Positions 1 through 6,161 of a stretch of DNA of 9,123 bases are shown here, piece after piece. Positions within the stretch are counted from its first letter, which is position 1. Each line of letters opens with the position of its first letter. The position numbers were made by a program, and so were the translations under genes. The notes beneath the pieces were generated by a model. That model was given only the letters and a program-made list of their open reading frames with translations, was not told where the DNA came from and searched no databases. Origin of the DNA: UBA3064 sp016868095 (GTDB lineage: Bacteria > Pseudomonadota > Gammaproteobacteria > Burkholderiales > Burkholderiaceae_E); assembly GCA_041175665.1 (NCBI GenBank), contig JBEDEM010000094.1, positions 1 to 9,123 on the forward strand, given 5' to 3'.

Positions 1-168
1 GTCTTAGACGGTTTGAGCCGTTTCATCACAGCGATTGCGTTTCAGGGATCAAGTCGAAAAGAATCATCGAATCGAAGGAATCAGGGCGGATAACAACAGG
101 CTCGCCAAGGGCCGGACCCCGGTGTCTGGACTAGACGGGCCGCACAATGACAAGGCGGATCGAGTTCC
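1..168. other. leader region upstream of ppsR
   Basis: No confident gene lies here. Plus-strand frame 1 is open from the window edge to a TAA at 91-93 and could be the last 30 codons of an upstream gene, but the peptide (start VLDGLSRFITAIAF) matches no family I recognise and its end is codon-poor. On the minus strand an ATG at 26-24 (MKRLKPSK...) is open to the edge, so a divergent gene cannot be excluded either. An imperfect dyad GTCT-N5-AGAC lies at 124-136, about 32 nt before the ppsR start. A weak sigma70-like pair (TTGCGT at 35-40, AAGAAT at 59-64) is visible but unconvincing. I see no canonical TGT-N12-ACA PpsR box. Confidence 0.35.
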
Positions 169-1701
169 ATGAAACGATTTGAGTCCCCGACAGCGGACTT
201 GCGCGATCTCAAGGCTGAGGCTGTGGCAGGCTTGCTGGAATGGTCTGCTGATCTTGTTTTGATCTTGGACTCTCAAGCCCGTGTTATCGATGCAGCAGGT
301 CAGCTTGATACCGTCGATCCCGCCGAGTTAAAGCGTTGGCGAGGCAAACTCTGGGCCGATCTTGTCACCCAGGAGAGCCGCGGCAAATTGCTTGCATTGC
401 TTGATGCAGCCATGCAACTCGAACCACTACAGCGAAACACCAACCGCGCAAGGGCAAAAGCAAGCGAACGCTCACCCGAACATCGCGAGGCACGGTTAAG
501 CGAAGCCAAGTCAACGTCAAACCAGCAGGAGGTCTTATCGAGCTGGCGCCAACTCAATCATCCCTTACGTGAAGGAAGCCTGCCCATCAGTTACAGGGTG
601 CGCCGTTTGTATGACGACGGCCCCCTGCTCGCCGTCGGCCGATCGATGAACCCGATCGTCAAGTTGCAACAACAATTTGTTCAGTCGCAACAACAAGTTG
701 AGCGCGAATTTAGCCGCTTGCGTGACCTTGAAACCCGCTACAGATTGCTCTTTCAACACAGCGAAGATCCCTTGATGCTCATCGATGCCAATAGCCTGCG
801 GGTTCTCGAGGCCAACGCTTCCTGCCACGAGCACTTTCAGTGGTCAGGAAAGCGACTGGCCAACAAAAGCCTCAGCAGCGCCATTGACGCGAAGGGGCAG
901 CGCAGCATCCGCAATCAAATCGATCAGCTAAGGGCGAGCGGCCAGGCCGAACACGTGCGCGTGCGTCATGCCAAGAGTAAAGAGGAATATCTCGCAAGCG
1001 TGCAGGCTCTAAGACACGAGGGTCAGATTCATGTGCTGCTCAGACTCGCGCCCGAAGCGGGTCTGCGAGGAGCAGACCGCGAGCAATTACAAAGCAGCCA
1101 GGCCTGGTTTGAACACGCGCCCGACGCCATTGTGATCTGCGATCCGCACGGCGACATTCAAAAGGCCAACCCAGCATTTCTTGAAATGGTCCGTCTACCC
1201 CACGAGGGCCTTGTTCGAGGTGAAAGCCTTGCGCGCTGGTTAGGACGCGGCGTGGTCGACCTTGATGTATTGATGAGCGGCATGAAGCAAGCTCGCAGAC
1301 TTCGCCACTACCAAACCACGCTGAGCAGTGAATTCAGCTCAGCAGTTGAGGTTGACATTTCAGCTGCCTTTCTCGACGAGCAGGCTAAAAGCCTCGGGTT
1401 GACGATTCGAAGCACGCTTGGTCCTGCTGCGAGCAAGCCCACACACGGCCCAGCCATGTCACGCTCAATGGAACAATTATCAGAGCTCGTTGGCAGCGTA
1501 TCGCTCAAGGATTTAGTACGTGAGTCAACTGATGTCATCGAGCGCCTTTGCATTGAAGCTGCGCTTGAAATGACCAAAGATAATCGCGCCTCGGCCGCTG
1601 AAATGCTTGGATTGAGCCGTCAAAGCCTTTATACAAAACTGCGGCGCTACGGACTCGCAGAGTACGAAAACAGTCAGGACCATATTGTCCAATCTGATTG
1701 A
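169..1701 (+). CDS. ppsR: PpsR/CrtJ-type PAS-domain transcriptional repressor of photosynthesis genes
   Basis: This is the cytoplasmic redox/oxygen-responsive repressor that in Rhodobacter binds TGT-N12-ACA palindromes before bch, crt and puc genes under aerobic conditions. The 510-residue product shows the family layout. An N-terminal domain (about residues 15-160) starts with the typical AEAVAGLLEWSADLVLILD-like segment and ends at WRQLNHP...GPLLAVGR (126-158). A Gln-rich coiled linker (VKLQQQFVQSQQQVERE, 164-180) follows, then PAS1 from RYRLLFQHSEDPLMLIDA (190-207), PAS2 from WFEHAPDAIVICDPHG (313-328), and a Fis-type helix-turn-helix at 455-495 with NRASAAEMLGLSRQSLYTKL. It is about 40 residues longer than the usual 465-470, because of a charged insertion at about 86-124. 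Cysteines are C219, C324 and C461; C461, at the HTH, looks equivalent to the conserved redox cysteine. ATG 169 fits the family N terminus; AAGGCGG at 152-158 is a distant ribosome site. It heads the bchG operon. Family identity is certain; redox behaviour is inferred. Confidence 0.95.
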   Translation: MKRFESPTADLRDLKAEAVAGLLEWSADLVLILDSQARVIDAAGQLDTVDPAELKRWRGKLWADLVTQESRGKLLALLDAAMQLEPLQRNTNRARAKASERSPEHREARLSEAKSTSNQQEVLSSWRQLNHPLREGSLPISYRVRRLYDDGPLLAVGRSMNPIVKLQQQFVQSQQQVEREFSRLRDLETRYRLLFQHSEDPLMLIDANSLRVLEANASCHEHFQWSGKRLANKSLSSAIDAKGQRSIRNQIDQLRASGQAEHVRVRHAKSKEEYLASVQALRHEGQIHVLLRLAPEAGLRGADREQLQSSQAWFEHAPDAIVICDPHGDIQKANPAFLEMVRLPHEGLVRGESLARWLGRGVVDLDVLMSGMKQARRLRHYQTTLSSEFSSAVEVDISAAFLDEQAKSLGLTIRSTLGPAASKPTHGPAMSRSMEQLSELVGSVSLKDLVRESTDVIERLCIEAALEMTKDNRASAAEMLGLSRQSLYTKLRRYGLAEYENSQDHIVQSD

Positions 1702-1733
1702 CGCTTCGATGCGTCCAGCGTATTGTTCGCTGT

Positions 1734-2636
1734 ATGCATCCAATCCAATGGCGTGCCGCCTTCGAACTTCTCAAACCGATTACCTGGTTTGCCCCGATGT
1801 GGGCATTTGCCTGTGGCGCTGTATCGTCAGGAGCCTCGCCCGACGGCCGTTGGTTCATCATCATTGCGGGAATTATCCTCGCAGGCCCCTTGGTCTGCGC
1901 CACCAGCCAGGCGGTCAACGACTGGTTTGACCGACATGTCGATGCCATCAACGAACCACAACGACCCATCCCTTCGGGGCGCTTACCTGGTCGTAGCGGT
2001 CTTTACATTGCCATTGCATGGACTGTTTTATCGCTTGCGATTGCTCCGCTTCTTGGCCCCTGGGGATTCGGAGCCGCCGCAATCGGCTTAGTACTTGCCT
2101 GGGCTTATAGCGCACCGCCCCTGAGGCTTAAGCGCAATGGCTGGTGGGGTAATACCGCCGTGGCCGTTTGCTATGAGGGACTCCCCTGGATCACCGGTGC
2201 CACGGTGCTTGCTGCAGGGGCGCTTCCGGACTCAAGAAGTCTGACTCTTGCGCTGTTATACAGTTTTGGGGCACATGGGATTATGACCCTCAACGACTTT
2301 AAATCTGTCGAGGGTGATCGGCAATGGAACATTGCCTCATTGCCGGTTCAACTTGGCGTGGACAGGGCAGCAAGGCTTGCATGCATCGTGATGGCCTTAC
2401 CTCAGATGATTGTGATTGGGCTCATCTATTACTGGGGACAAAGCTTTCACGCACTAGCCATAGCGGTCCTTTTATTAGCACAATTTTTGCTGATGCAAAA
2501 ATTGTTGCGAAACCCTCATCAACGCGCCGCCTGGTACAACGCAACCGGGACAAGCCTTTATGTGCTCGGTATGCTTATTGCAGCATTTGCCCTCCAAGCC
2601 TCGCGAACGCCCATCGCTAGTCCGGTAAGCGTATGA
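1734..2636 (+). CDS. bchG: bacteriochlorophyll synthase (bacteriochlorophyllide geranylgeranyltransferase)
   Basis: This integral-membrane UbiA-family prenyltransferase esterifies bacteriochlorophyllide a with geranylgeranyl diphosphate, giving geranylgeranylated bacteriochlorophyll for BchP to reduce. The product is 300 residues from this start, normal for BchG. It opens with ELLKPITWFAPMWAFACGAV, the family signature before the first membrane helix. Both Asp-rich Mg-diphosphate motifs are present: NDWFDRHVDAINEPQRPIP (residues 62-80, D63/D66/D70) and NDFKSVEGDRQWNIASLPV (187-205, D188/D195). Several hydrophobic helices, about eight or nine, lie between and after them. ATG 1734 is chosen because it gives the normal N terminus, although its ribosome site is poor. 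An in-frame TTG at 1698 would add 12 residues and overlap the ppsR stop as TTGA, which would suit translational coupling. The stop overlaps the next gene as ATGA. Position right after ppsR matches Rhodobacter clusters. Confidence 0.95.
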   Translation: MHPIQWRAAFELLKPITWFAPMWAFACGAVSSGASPDGRWFIIIAGIILAGPLVCATSQAVNDWFDRHVDAINEPQRPIPSGRLPGRSGLYIAIAWTVLSLAIAPLLGPWGFGAAAIGLVLAWAYSAPPLRLKRNGWWGNTAVAVCYEGLPWITGATVLAAGALPDSRSLTLALLYSFGAHGIMTLNDFKSVEGDRQWNIASLPVQLGVDRAARLACIVMALPQMIVIGLIYYWGQSFHALAIAVLLLAQFLLMQKLLRNPHQRAAWYNATGTSLYVLGMLIAAFALQASRTPIASPVSV

Positions 2637-4198
2637 CATCCCCACGCGAAAGTTTAGGTCATGGGCCCGCTTCAGGCGGTATGCCAGCTTCAGACCCTAC
2701 GCCAGCTTCAGGTCGTTCGTCCGCTTCAGACCATGCACCCGCTTCAGACGGCTGTCTTGTGCAAGCGCCTGGACTGAGTTGGTTTGAGATTTTCAGGCTG
2801 GGATTGGTACAGACTGCACTCGGTGCGATTGTTGTGCTCACCACATCGACGATTAATCGTGTGATGGTTGTTGAAATGGCCATGCCAGCTATGCTTCCCG
2901 GTGCACTGGTGGGCTTGCACTATGCGCTACAAATACTGCGTCCGCGGTGGGGACACCACTCCGATGTCAAGGGACGTCGAAGCCCCTGGATCCTGCTTGG
3001 TATGGCAGTCCTTGCAAGCGGTGGCTGGCTCGCAGCGCTTGCCACAAGCATGCTTGACACCCAACAAGGTCTGGGCATCATGCTTGCAACGCTCGCTTTT
3101 TCAATGATTGGCCTTGGCGTTGGGGCAAGCGGTACGTCGCTGCTTGCGCTACTTGCAAAGTCAGTCAGTCCAAAGCGAAGACCTGCCGCTGCAACGATTG
3201 TGTGGGTCATGATGATCATGGGCTTTGTTCTAACCGCTGCAACAGCAGGTCATTTTCTTGACCCTTATTCAAACGAAAGACTTGTAAAGGTCAGTGGCGT
3301 AGTCAGTCTGATCGCTTTCGCACTAAGTGTGATAGCGCTCTATGGCTTAGAATCCAAGCATCACGCCAAAGGCTTCCTTGCCCATCAGCCTAAATCAAGC
3401 GCCCAAGCCCCTGAATCAAGATCTGCCGAAGACGCGCGCTTTTGGCTGGCACTACGATCGGTTTGGGCAGAGACAGCGAGTCGGCGATTTACCATATTTG
3501 TTTTCATATCGATGCTGGCATATAGCGCTCAGGATCTCATCCTTGAACCTTTTGCTGGCGCAGTCTTTGCGATGACGCCTGGTCAAAGCACACAACTTGC
3601 GGGCATGCAGCACGGCGGCGTTTTAATCGGTATGATTTTCGTTGCTTTGATCGGCACTTGGCGTCGTAGCGGTCAATCGATGAAGTCGATGCGACGCTGG
3701 ACAGTTGGGGGCTGTGCGGCGTCAGCGCTTGCGCTACTAAGCCTAACGGCCGCAAGCATGCATGCGGGCTCATGGCCCTTGCAGCTCAGCGTGATTGCCC
3801 TGGGCATTGCAAACGGTGTGTTCGCGGTTGCCGCGATTGGCTCGATGATGACACTTGCTGGTGAAGGCCAACACAACCAAGAAGGTTTGCGCATGGGACT
3901 TTGGGGCGCCGCGCAGGCGATCGCCTTTGGACTTGGGGGCTTTTTGGGGACCATGGCAAGCGATATAGCCCAATGGCTCGTTGCCGATCCGAGCAAGGCC
4001 TATGCCTGGGTGTTTGCGATCCAGTCCATGCTCTTTGTCCTGTCGGCTTGGATGGCGATTCGAGTACCTGCACCCGAGGGCCTTGAACTTAGCGACGAAT
4101 CGCAGGACAGCACCATTCGGCCAAGCACCCCGCCATTGAAGATGGATCGTCGACTTGAGCCACCTAGGGAGCAACTAAATCATGCCTCAATTGGATGA
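2633..4198 (+). CDS. PucC/LhaA/ORF428-family (BCD) MFS-type membrane protein
   Basis: A 521-residue polytopic membrane protein of the bacteriochlorophyll-delivery (PucC) branch of the major facilitator superfamily. Members assist light-harvesting or reaction-centre assembly and may carry bacteriochlorophyll; the exact activity is unsettled. About twelve hydrophobic segments begin near residue 52 (WFEIFRLGLVQTALGAIVVL). The first cytoplasmic loop has the family signature LQILRPRWGHHSDVKGRRSP (99-118), and a later charged region follows SVSPKRRPAAATIVWVMM. The place between bchG and bchP is that of ORF428 in Rhodobacter, so this is the likely orthologue, rather than pucC beside puc genes or lhaA beside bchM/puhA. 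Residues 12-41 are an unusual hydrophilic tail of five PASxxx-type hexapeptides encoded by an 18-bp tandem repeat. About 40 C-terminal residues are also hydrophilic. ATG 2633 overlaps the bchG stop (ATGA), implying coupling; an in-frame ATG at 2681 inside the repeat is a less likely start. Confidence 0.88.
   Translation: MTSPRESLGHGPASGGMPASDPTPASGRSSASDHAPASDGCLVQAPGLSWFEIFRLGLVQTALGAIVVLTTSTINRVMVVEMAMPAMLPGALVGLHYALQILRPRWGHHSDVKGRRSPWILLGMAVLASGGWLAALATSMLDTQQGLGIMLATLAFSMIGLGVGASGTSLLALLAKSVSPKRRPAAATIVWVMMIMGFVLTAATAGHFLDPYSNERLVKVSGVVSLIAFALSVIALYGLESKHHAKGFLAHQPKSSAQAPESRSAEDARFWLALRSVWAETASRRFTIFVFISMLAYSAQDLILEPFAGAVFAMTPGQSTQLAGMQHGGVLIGMIFVALIGTWRRSGQSMKSMRRWTVGGCAASALALLSLTAASMHAGSWPLQLSVIALGIANGVFAVAAIGSMMTLAGEGQHNQEGLRMGLWGAAQAIAFGLGGFLGTMASDIAQWLVADPSKAYAWVFAIQSMLFVLSAWMAIRVPAPEGLELSDESQDSTIRPSTPPLKMDRRLEPPREQLNHASIG
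2666..2755 (+). repeat. five tandem 18-bp repeats coding hexapeptide PASxxx
   Basis: The string GCTTCAG begins at 2669, 2687, 2705, 2723 and 2741 (in the third and fourth copies followed by G and A), exactly every 18 nt. In frame, each unit codes P/S-A-S-G/D-x-x. The Ala-Ser pair is written GCT TCA in all five units although both residues have several synonymous codons, which points to duplication at the DNA level. The first base of the Pro codon and the last three codons have drifted. The array lies wholly in the N-terminal tail of the PucC-like protein, before its first membrane helix. Confidence 0.88.
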
Positions 4199-5468
4199 TC
4201 CCCAAGCGCTTCACAGCCAGGCCTTCGATGTACTCGTCCTTGGAGGTGGCCCAAGTGGCGCTACGGCAGCTTTCGATCTAGCCACGCGCGGCTATCGCGT
4301 TGCGCTACTTGACCGTGAAGGTCGCATCAAACCCTGCGGCGGCGCGATCCCTCCAAAACTGTTATACGAATTCAATATTCCACATGATGTCTTGGTCACC
4401 AAGGTACGCGGTGCAAGAATCATCTCGCCCAAGCAGCAAGTCGTCGGTATGCCTATTGATGATGGCTTTGTTGGCATGGTCGATCGTGCAGACTTTGATC
4501 CCTGGCTTCGCGCGCGCGCTGCCCGGGCCGGCGCCGTGCGACTCAGTGGCAGCTTTTCGCATCTTCGCCGCGAACCGAATCAGCAAGCTGATCTGGTATC
4601 GGTCTACTTTCGCGAAAAGGATTCGCAACAACTAAGCTCGATTAGGGCCCGCTACTTAATTGCTGCGGACGGTGCCAGGAGCGCCATTGCACGCCAAGAA
4701 ATCGAAGGTTCTAACGAAGGCCAGTACGTGTTTGCGTACCACGAAATACTTGAGGCACCCCAAGTGCTCGGAAATCCTGAGCAACAACGACTGAGCGATC
4801 AGAGGCCAGGGGCGCATGCATCTCATTCGGAAGCTGCCTTCTACGATCCAAGTCGTTGTGATGTTTTTTACGATGGCGATTTATCGCCCGATTTTTATGC
4901 CTGGGTATTTCCTCACGGCAAAAGTTTAAGCATTGGTACCGGCAGTGCACTCAAAGGATTTTCGCAGCGCGAGGCTATTGAGCAGTTGCGCCTGCGCACT
5001 GGATTGAGCCAGCAACGTCTGATTCGTCGCGAAGGCGCACCGATCCCACTCAAGCCCCTGCCACGCTGGGATAACGGAAGAGACATCGTACTTGCAGGCG
5101 ATGCTGCTGGCGTGGTTGCACCTGCTTCAGGCGAAGGCATTTACTACGCCATGCTCGGCGGCCGGATGGCGGCGCAAGCGGTGATTCAGTGCTTGGAGCG
5201 TGGCTCGCCCAAGTCCTTAGCAGATGCAAGAAAGCGCTTTATGCGACTACACGGCCAGGTCTTTTGGGTACTTGGCCTCATGCAGCGCTATTGGTATGCC
5301 AATGACCAGCGTCGTGAGCGTTTTGTGCGTATTTGCCAAGACCGCGATGTGCAGCAACTGACCTGGGACGCTTATATGAACAAGGAATTGGTCAAGGCTA
5401 AGCCCCTGGCACATGCGAGAATTTTCTTCAAAAACCTTGCTCACTTAAGCGGTCTTGCATCGGTGTAA
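4182..5468 (+). CDS. bchP: geranylgeranyl diphosphate/bacteriochlorophyll reductase
   Basis: This FAD-dependent reductase saturates three double bonds of the geranylgeranyl tail of bacteriochlorophyll, or of free geranylgeranyl diphosphate, to phytyl; it works at the membrane after BchG. The 428-residue product has the Rossmann FAD motif VLVLGGGPSGATAAFDLA (17-34) with D44 closing the second strand, the family signature IKPCGGAIPPKLL (49-61), an AADGARSAIAR segment (161-171, DG motif), DVFYDGDLSPDFYAWVFPHG (227-246), and the second FAD motif DIVLAGDAAGVVAPASGEGI (301-320, G306/D307). Usual BchP length is about 390-400; much of the excess is a hydrophilic insertion at about 194-217, plus a short N-terminal lead. 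ATG 4182 overlaps the preceding stop by 17 nt and is preceded by AGGGAG about 10 nt upstream, so translation is probably coupled. Order after bchG and the PucC-like gene is the usual one. Confidence 0.96.
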   Translation: MPQLDDPQALHSQAFDVLVLGGGPSGATAAFDLATRGYRVALLDREGRIKPCGGAIPPKLLYEFNIPHDVLVTKVRGARIISPKQQVVGMPIDDGFVGMVDRADFDPWLRARAARAGAVRLSGSFSHLRREPNQQADLVSVYFREKDSQQLSSIRARYLIAADGARSAIARQEIEGSNEGQYVFAYHEILEAPQVLGNPEQQRLSDQRPGAHASHSEAAFYDPSRCDVFYDGDLSPDFYAWVFPHGKSLSIGTGSALKGFSQREAIEQLRLRTGLSQQRLIRREGAPIPLKPLPRWDNGRDIVLAGDAAGVVAPASGEGIYYAMLGGRMAAQAVIQCLERGSPKSLADARKRFMRLHGQVFWVLGLMQRYWYANDQRRERFVRICQDRDVQQLTWDAYMNKELVKAKPLAHARIFFKNLAHLSGLASV

Positions 5469-5495
5469 TGGCAGCTCCCGCTTAGGATGGGAGCT
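5468..5495 (+). promoter_or_regulatory. mini-ORF and hairpin between bchP and tspO
   Basis: The bchP stop (TAA 5466-5468) is fused to an ATG as TAATG; that ATG opens a five-codon frame M-A-A-P-A ending at TAG 5483-5485. A perfect 7-bp inverted repeat, AGCTCCC (5473-5479) and GGGAGCT (5489-5495), encloses a 9-nt loop. The loop carries AGGA (5484-5487), the best Shine-Dalgarno match for tspO ATG 5496, eight nt downstream. The pairing and spacing are seen directly; a role in controlling tspO translation is inference. There is no following T run, so it is not an intrinsic terminator. Confidence 0.4.
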
Positions 5496-6161
5496 ATGAC
5501 CACAAGTTTTAGCCCCCCAACGCGGCAGGTGCCGCTCATGACCAAGTTGACCGTGATTGCTGCCGTGGTGCTTGTTGCCACGCTTGGCGGCCTGGCGACC
5601 GATATTGGTGCTTGGTATTTATCGCTTATCCAACCTTGGTGGAAGCCGCCCGATTGGGCCTTTGGCCCTGCATGGACGATTATTTTCGCTTGTACCGCCA
5701 TAAGCGCGATGGGAGCCTGGCACGCTTCAATGAGAAGCCGTGATCGCTACGCGGTCGGCCTTGGATTCGCTGTCAATGCTTTTTTGAATATTCTTTGGAG
5801 CGTTCTCTTTTTCAAACTTCAAAAGCCCCTTTGGGCTGCTTTGGAAGTTTTTGCACTCTGGGCCTCGATCGCGTGGCTTATGCTTCGGATTCGAGGGCTT
5901 AATCCGTCTGCCGCTCGCTGGCTGCTGCCGTATTTGATTTGGGTAAGCTATGCGGCAAGTATCAACTGGGGCGTTGTTTGGCTTAATCCCAACCAAGCCC
6001 ATGAGCAAACGCCTAGTTCCGCGACCGCGCCAAAGGCTTCGGTCGCGCCCCAAGCCCCGTCAGCCAAACCAACCTCCGCAGCGCCCCAAACGCCCTCAGC
6101 AGCGCCCCAAGCGCCCTCAGCTGCAAACATATCAACCTTAAAGCCCGAGCCTAAACCTTGA
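5496..6161 (+). CDS. tspO: TspO/MBR family tryptophan-rich sensory protein with long Ala/Pro/Gln tail
   Basis: A five-helix membrane protein related to mitochondrial TSPO, which binds porphyrins and cholesterol. In Rhodobacter sphaeroides TspO sits in the outer membrane, is linked to porphyrin efflux and lowers photosynthesis-gene expression in air. Here (numbered from an in-frame ATG at 5487) helix 1 is about 20-38. It is followed by the signature WYLSLIQPWWKPPDWAFGPAW (43-63), then helices near 63-80, 88-109, 114-134 and 145-165, with LPYLIWVSYAASINWGVVWLN (147-167) as the family C-terminal block. Normal family length is about 155-165; this product has an additional tail of about 55 residues, rich in Ala, Pro, Gln and Ser, with APQAPSA-type heptads. 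ATG 5496 is chosen because AGGA lies 8 nt before it; ATG 5487 touches that AGG, and ATG 5538 would start just before helix 1. The gene follows bchP by 27 nt and overlaps convergent dxs by 11 nt. Confidence 0.92.
   Translation: MTTSFSPPTRQVPLMTKLTVIAAVVLVATLGGLATDIGAWYLSLIQPWWKPPDWAFGPAWTIIFACTAISAMGAWHASMRSRDRYAVGLGFAVNAFLNILWSVLFFKLQKPLWAALEVFALWASIAWLMLRIRGLNPSAARWLLPYLIWVSYAASINWGVVWLNPNQAHEQTPSSATAPKASVAPQAPSAKPTSAAPQTPSAAPQAPSAANISTLKPEPKP
6045..6122 (+). repeat. 21-bp repeats coding APQ[A/T]PSA heptads in the TspO tail
   Basis: Three 21-nt units code A-P-Q-A/T-P-S-A at 6045-6065, 6081-6101 and 6102-6122. The last two are directly tandem and differ by one base over their first 20 nt (A versus G, changing Thr to Ala); the first is separated from them by the five codons K-P-T-S-A. 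GCG CCC CAA opens all three, which suggests DNA-level duplication. The repeats lie after the last TspO membrane helix. Confidence 0.8.

Noticed and set aside
1..93. Plus-strand open frame from the window edge to TAA, as the tail of an upstream gene
   Set aside because: Only 30 codons, no recognisable family motif, and another plus frame and a minus frame are also open here; kept only as a remark in the leader entry.
64..276. Minus-strand 70-codon ORF across the ppsR start
   Set aside because: Shadow of ppsR coding sequence with no family resemblance.
1535..1969. Minus-strand 144-codon ORF over the ppsR-bchG junction
   Set aside because: Spans the ends of two well-identified plus-strand genes and has no domain-like pattern.
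2666..2755. GCTTCAG array as a CRISPR or DNA-binding iteron
   Set aside because: Units are only 18 nt, contiguous and strictly in frame within a coding region, so a coding minisatellite explains them.
3770..4174. Minus-strand 134-codon ORF under the PucC-like gene
   Set aside because: Antisense shadow of membrane-helix codons, with no ribosome site or recognisable motif.
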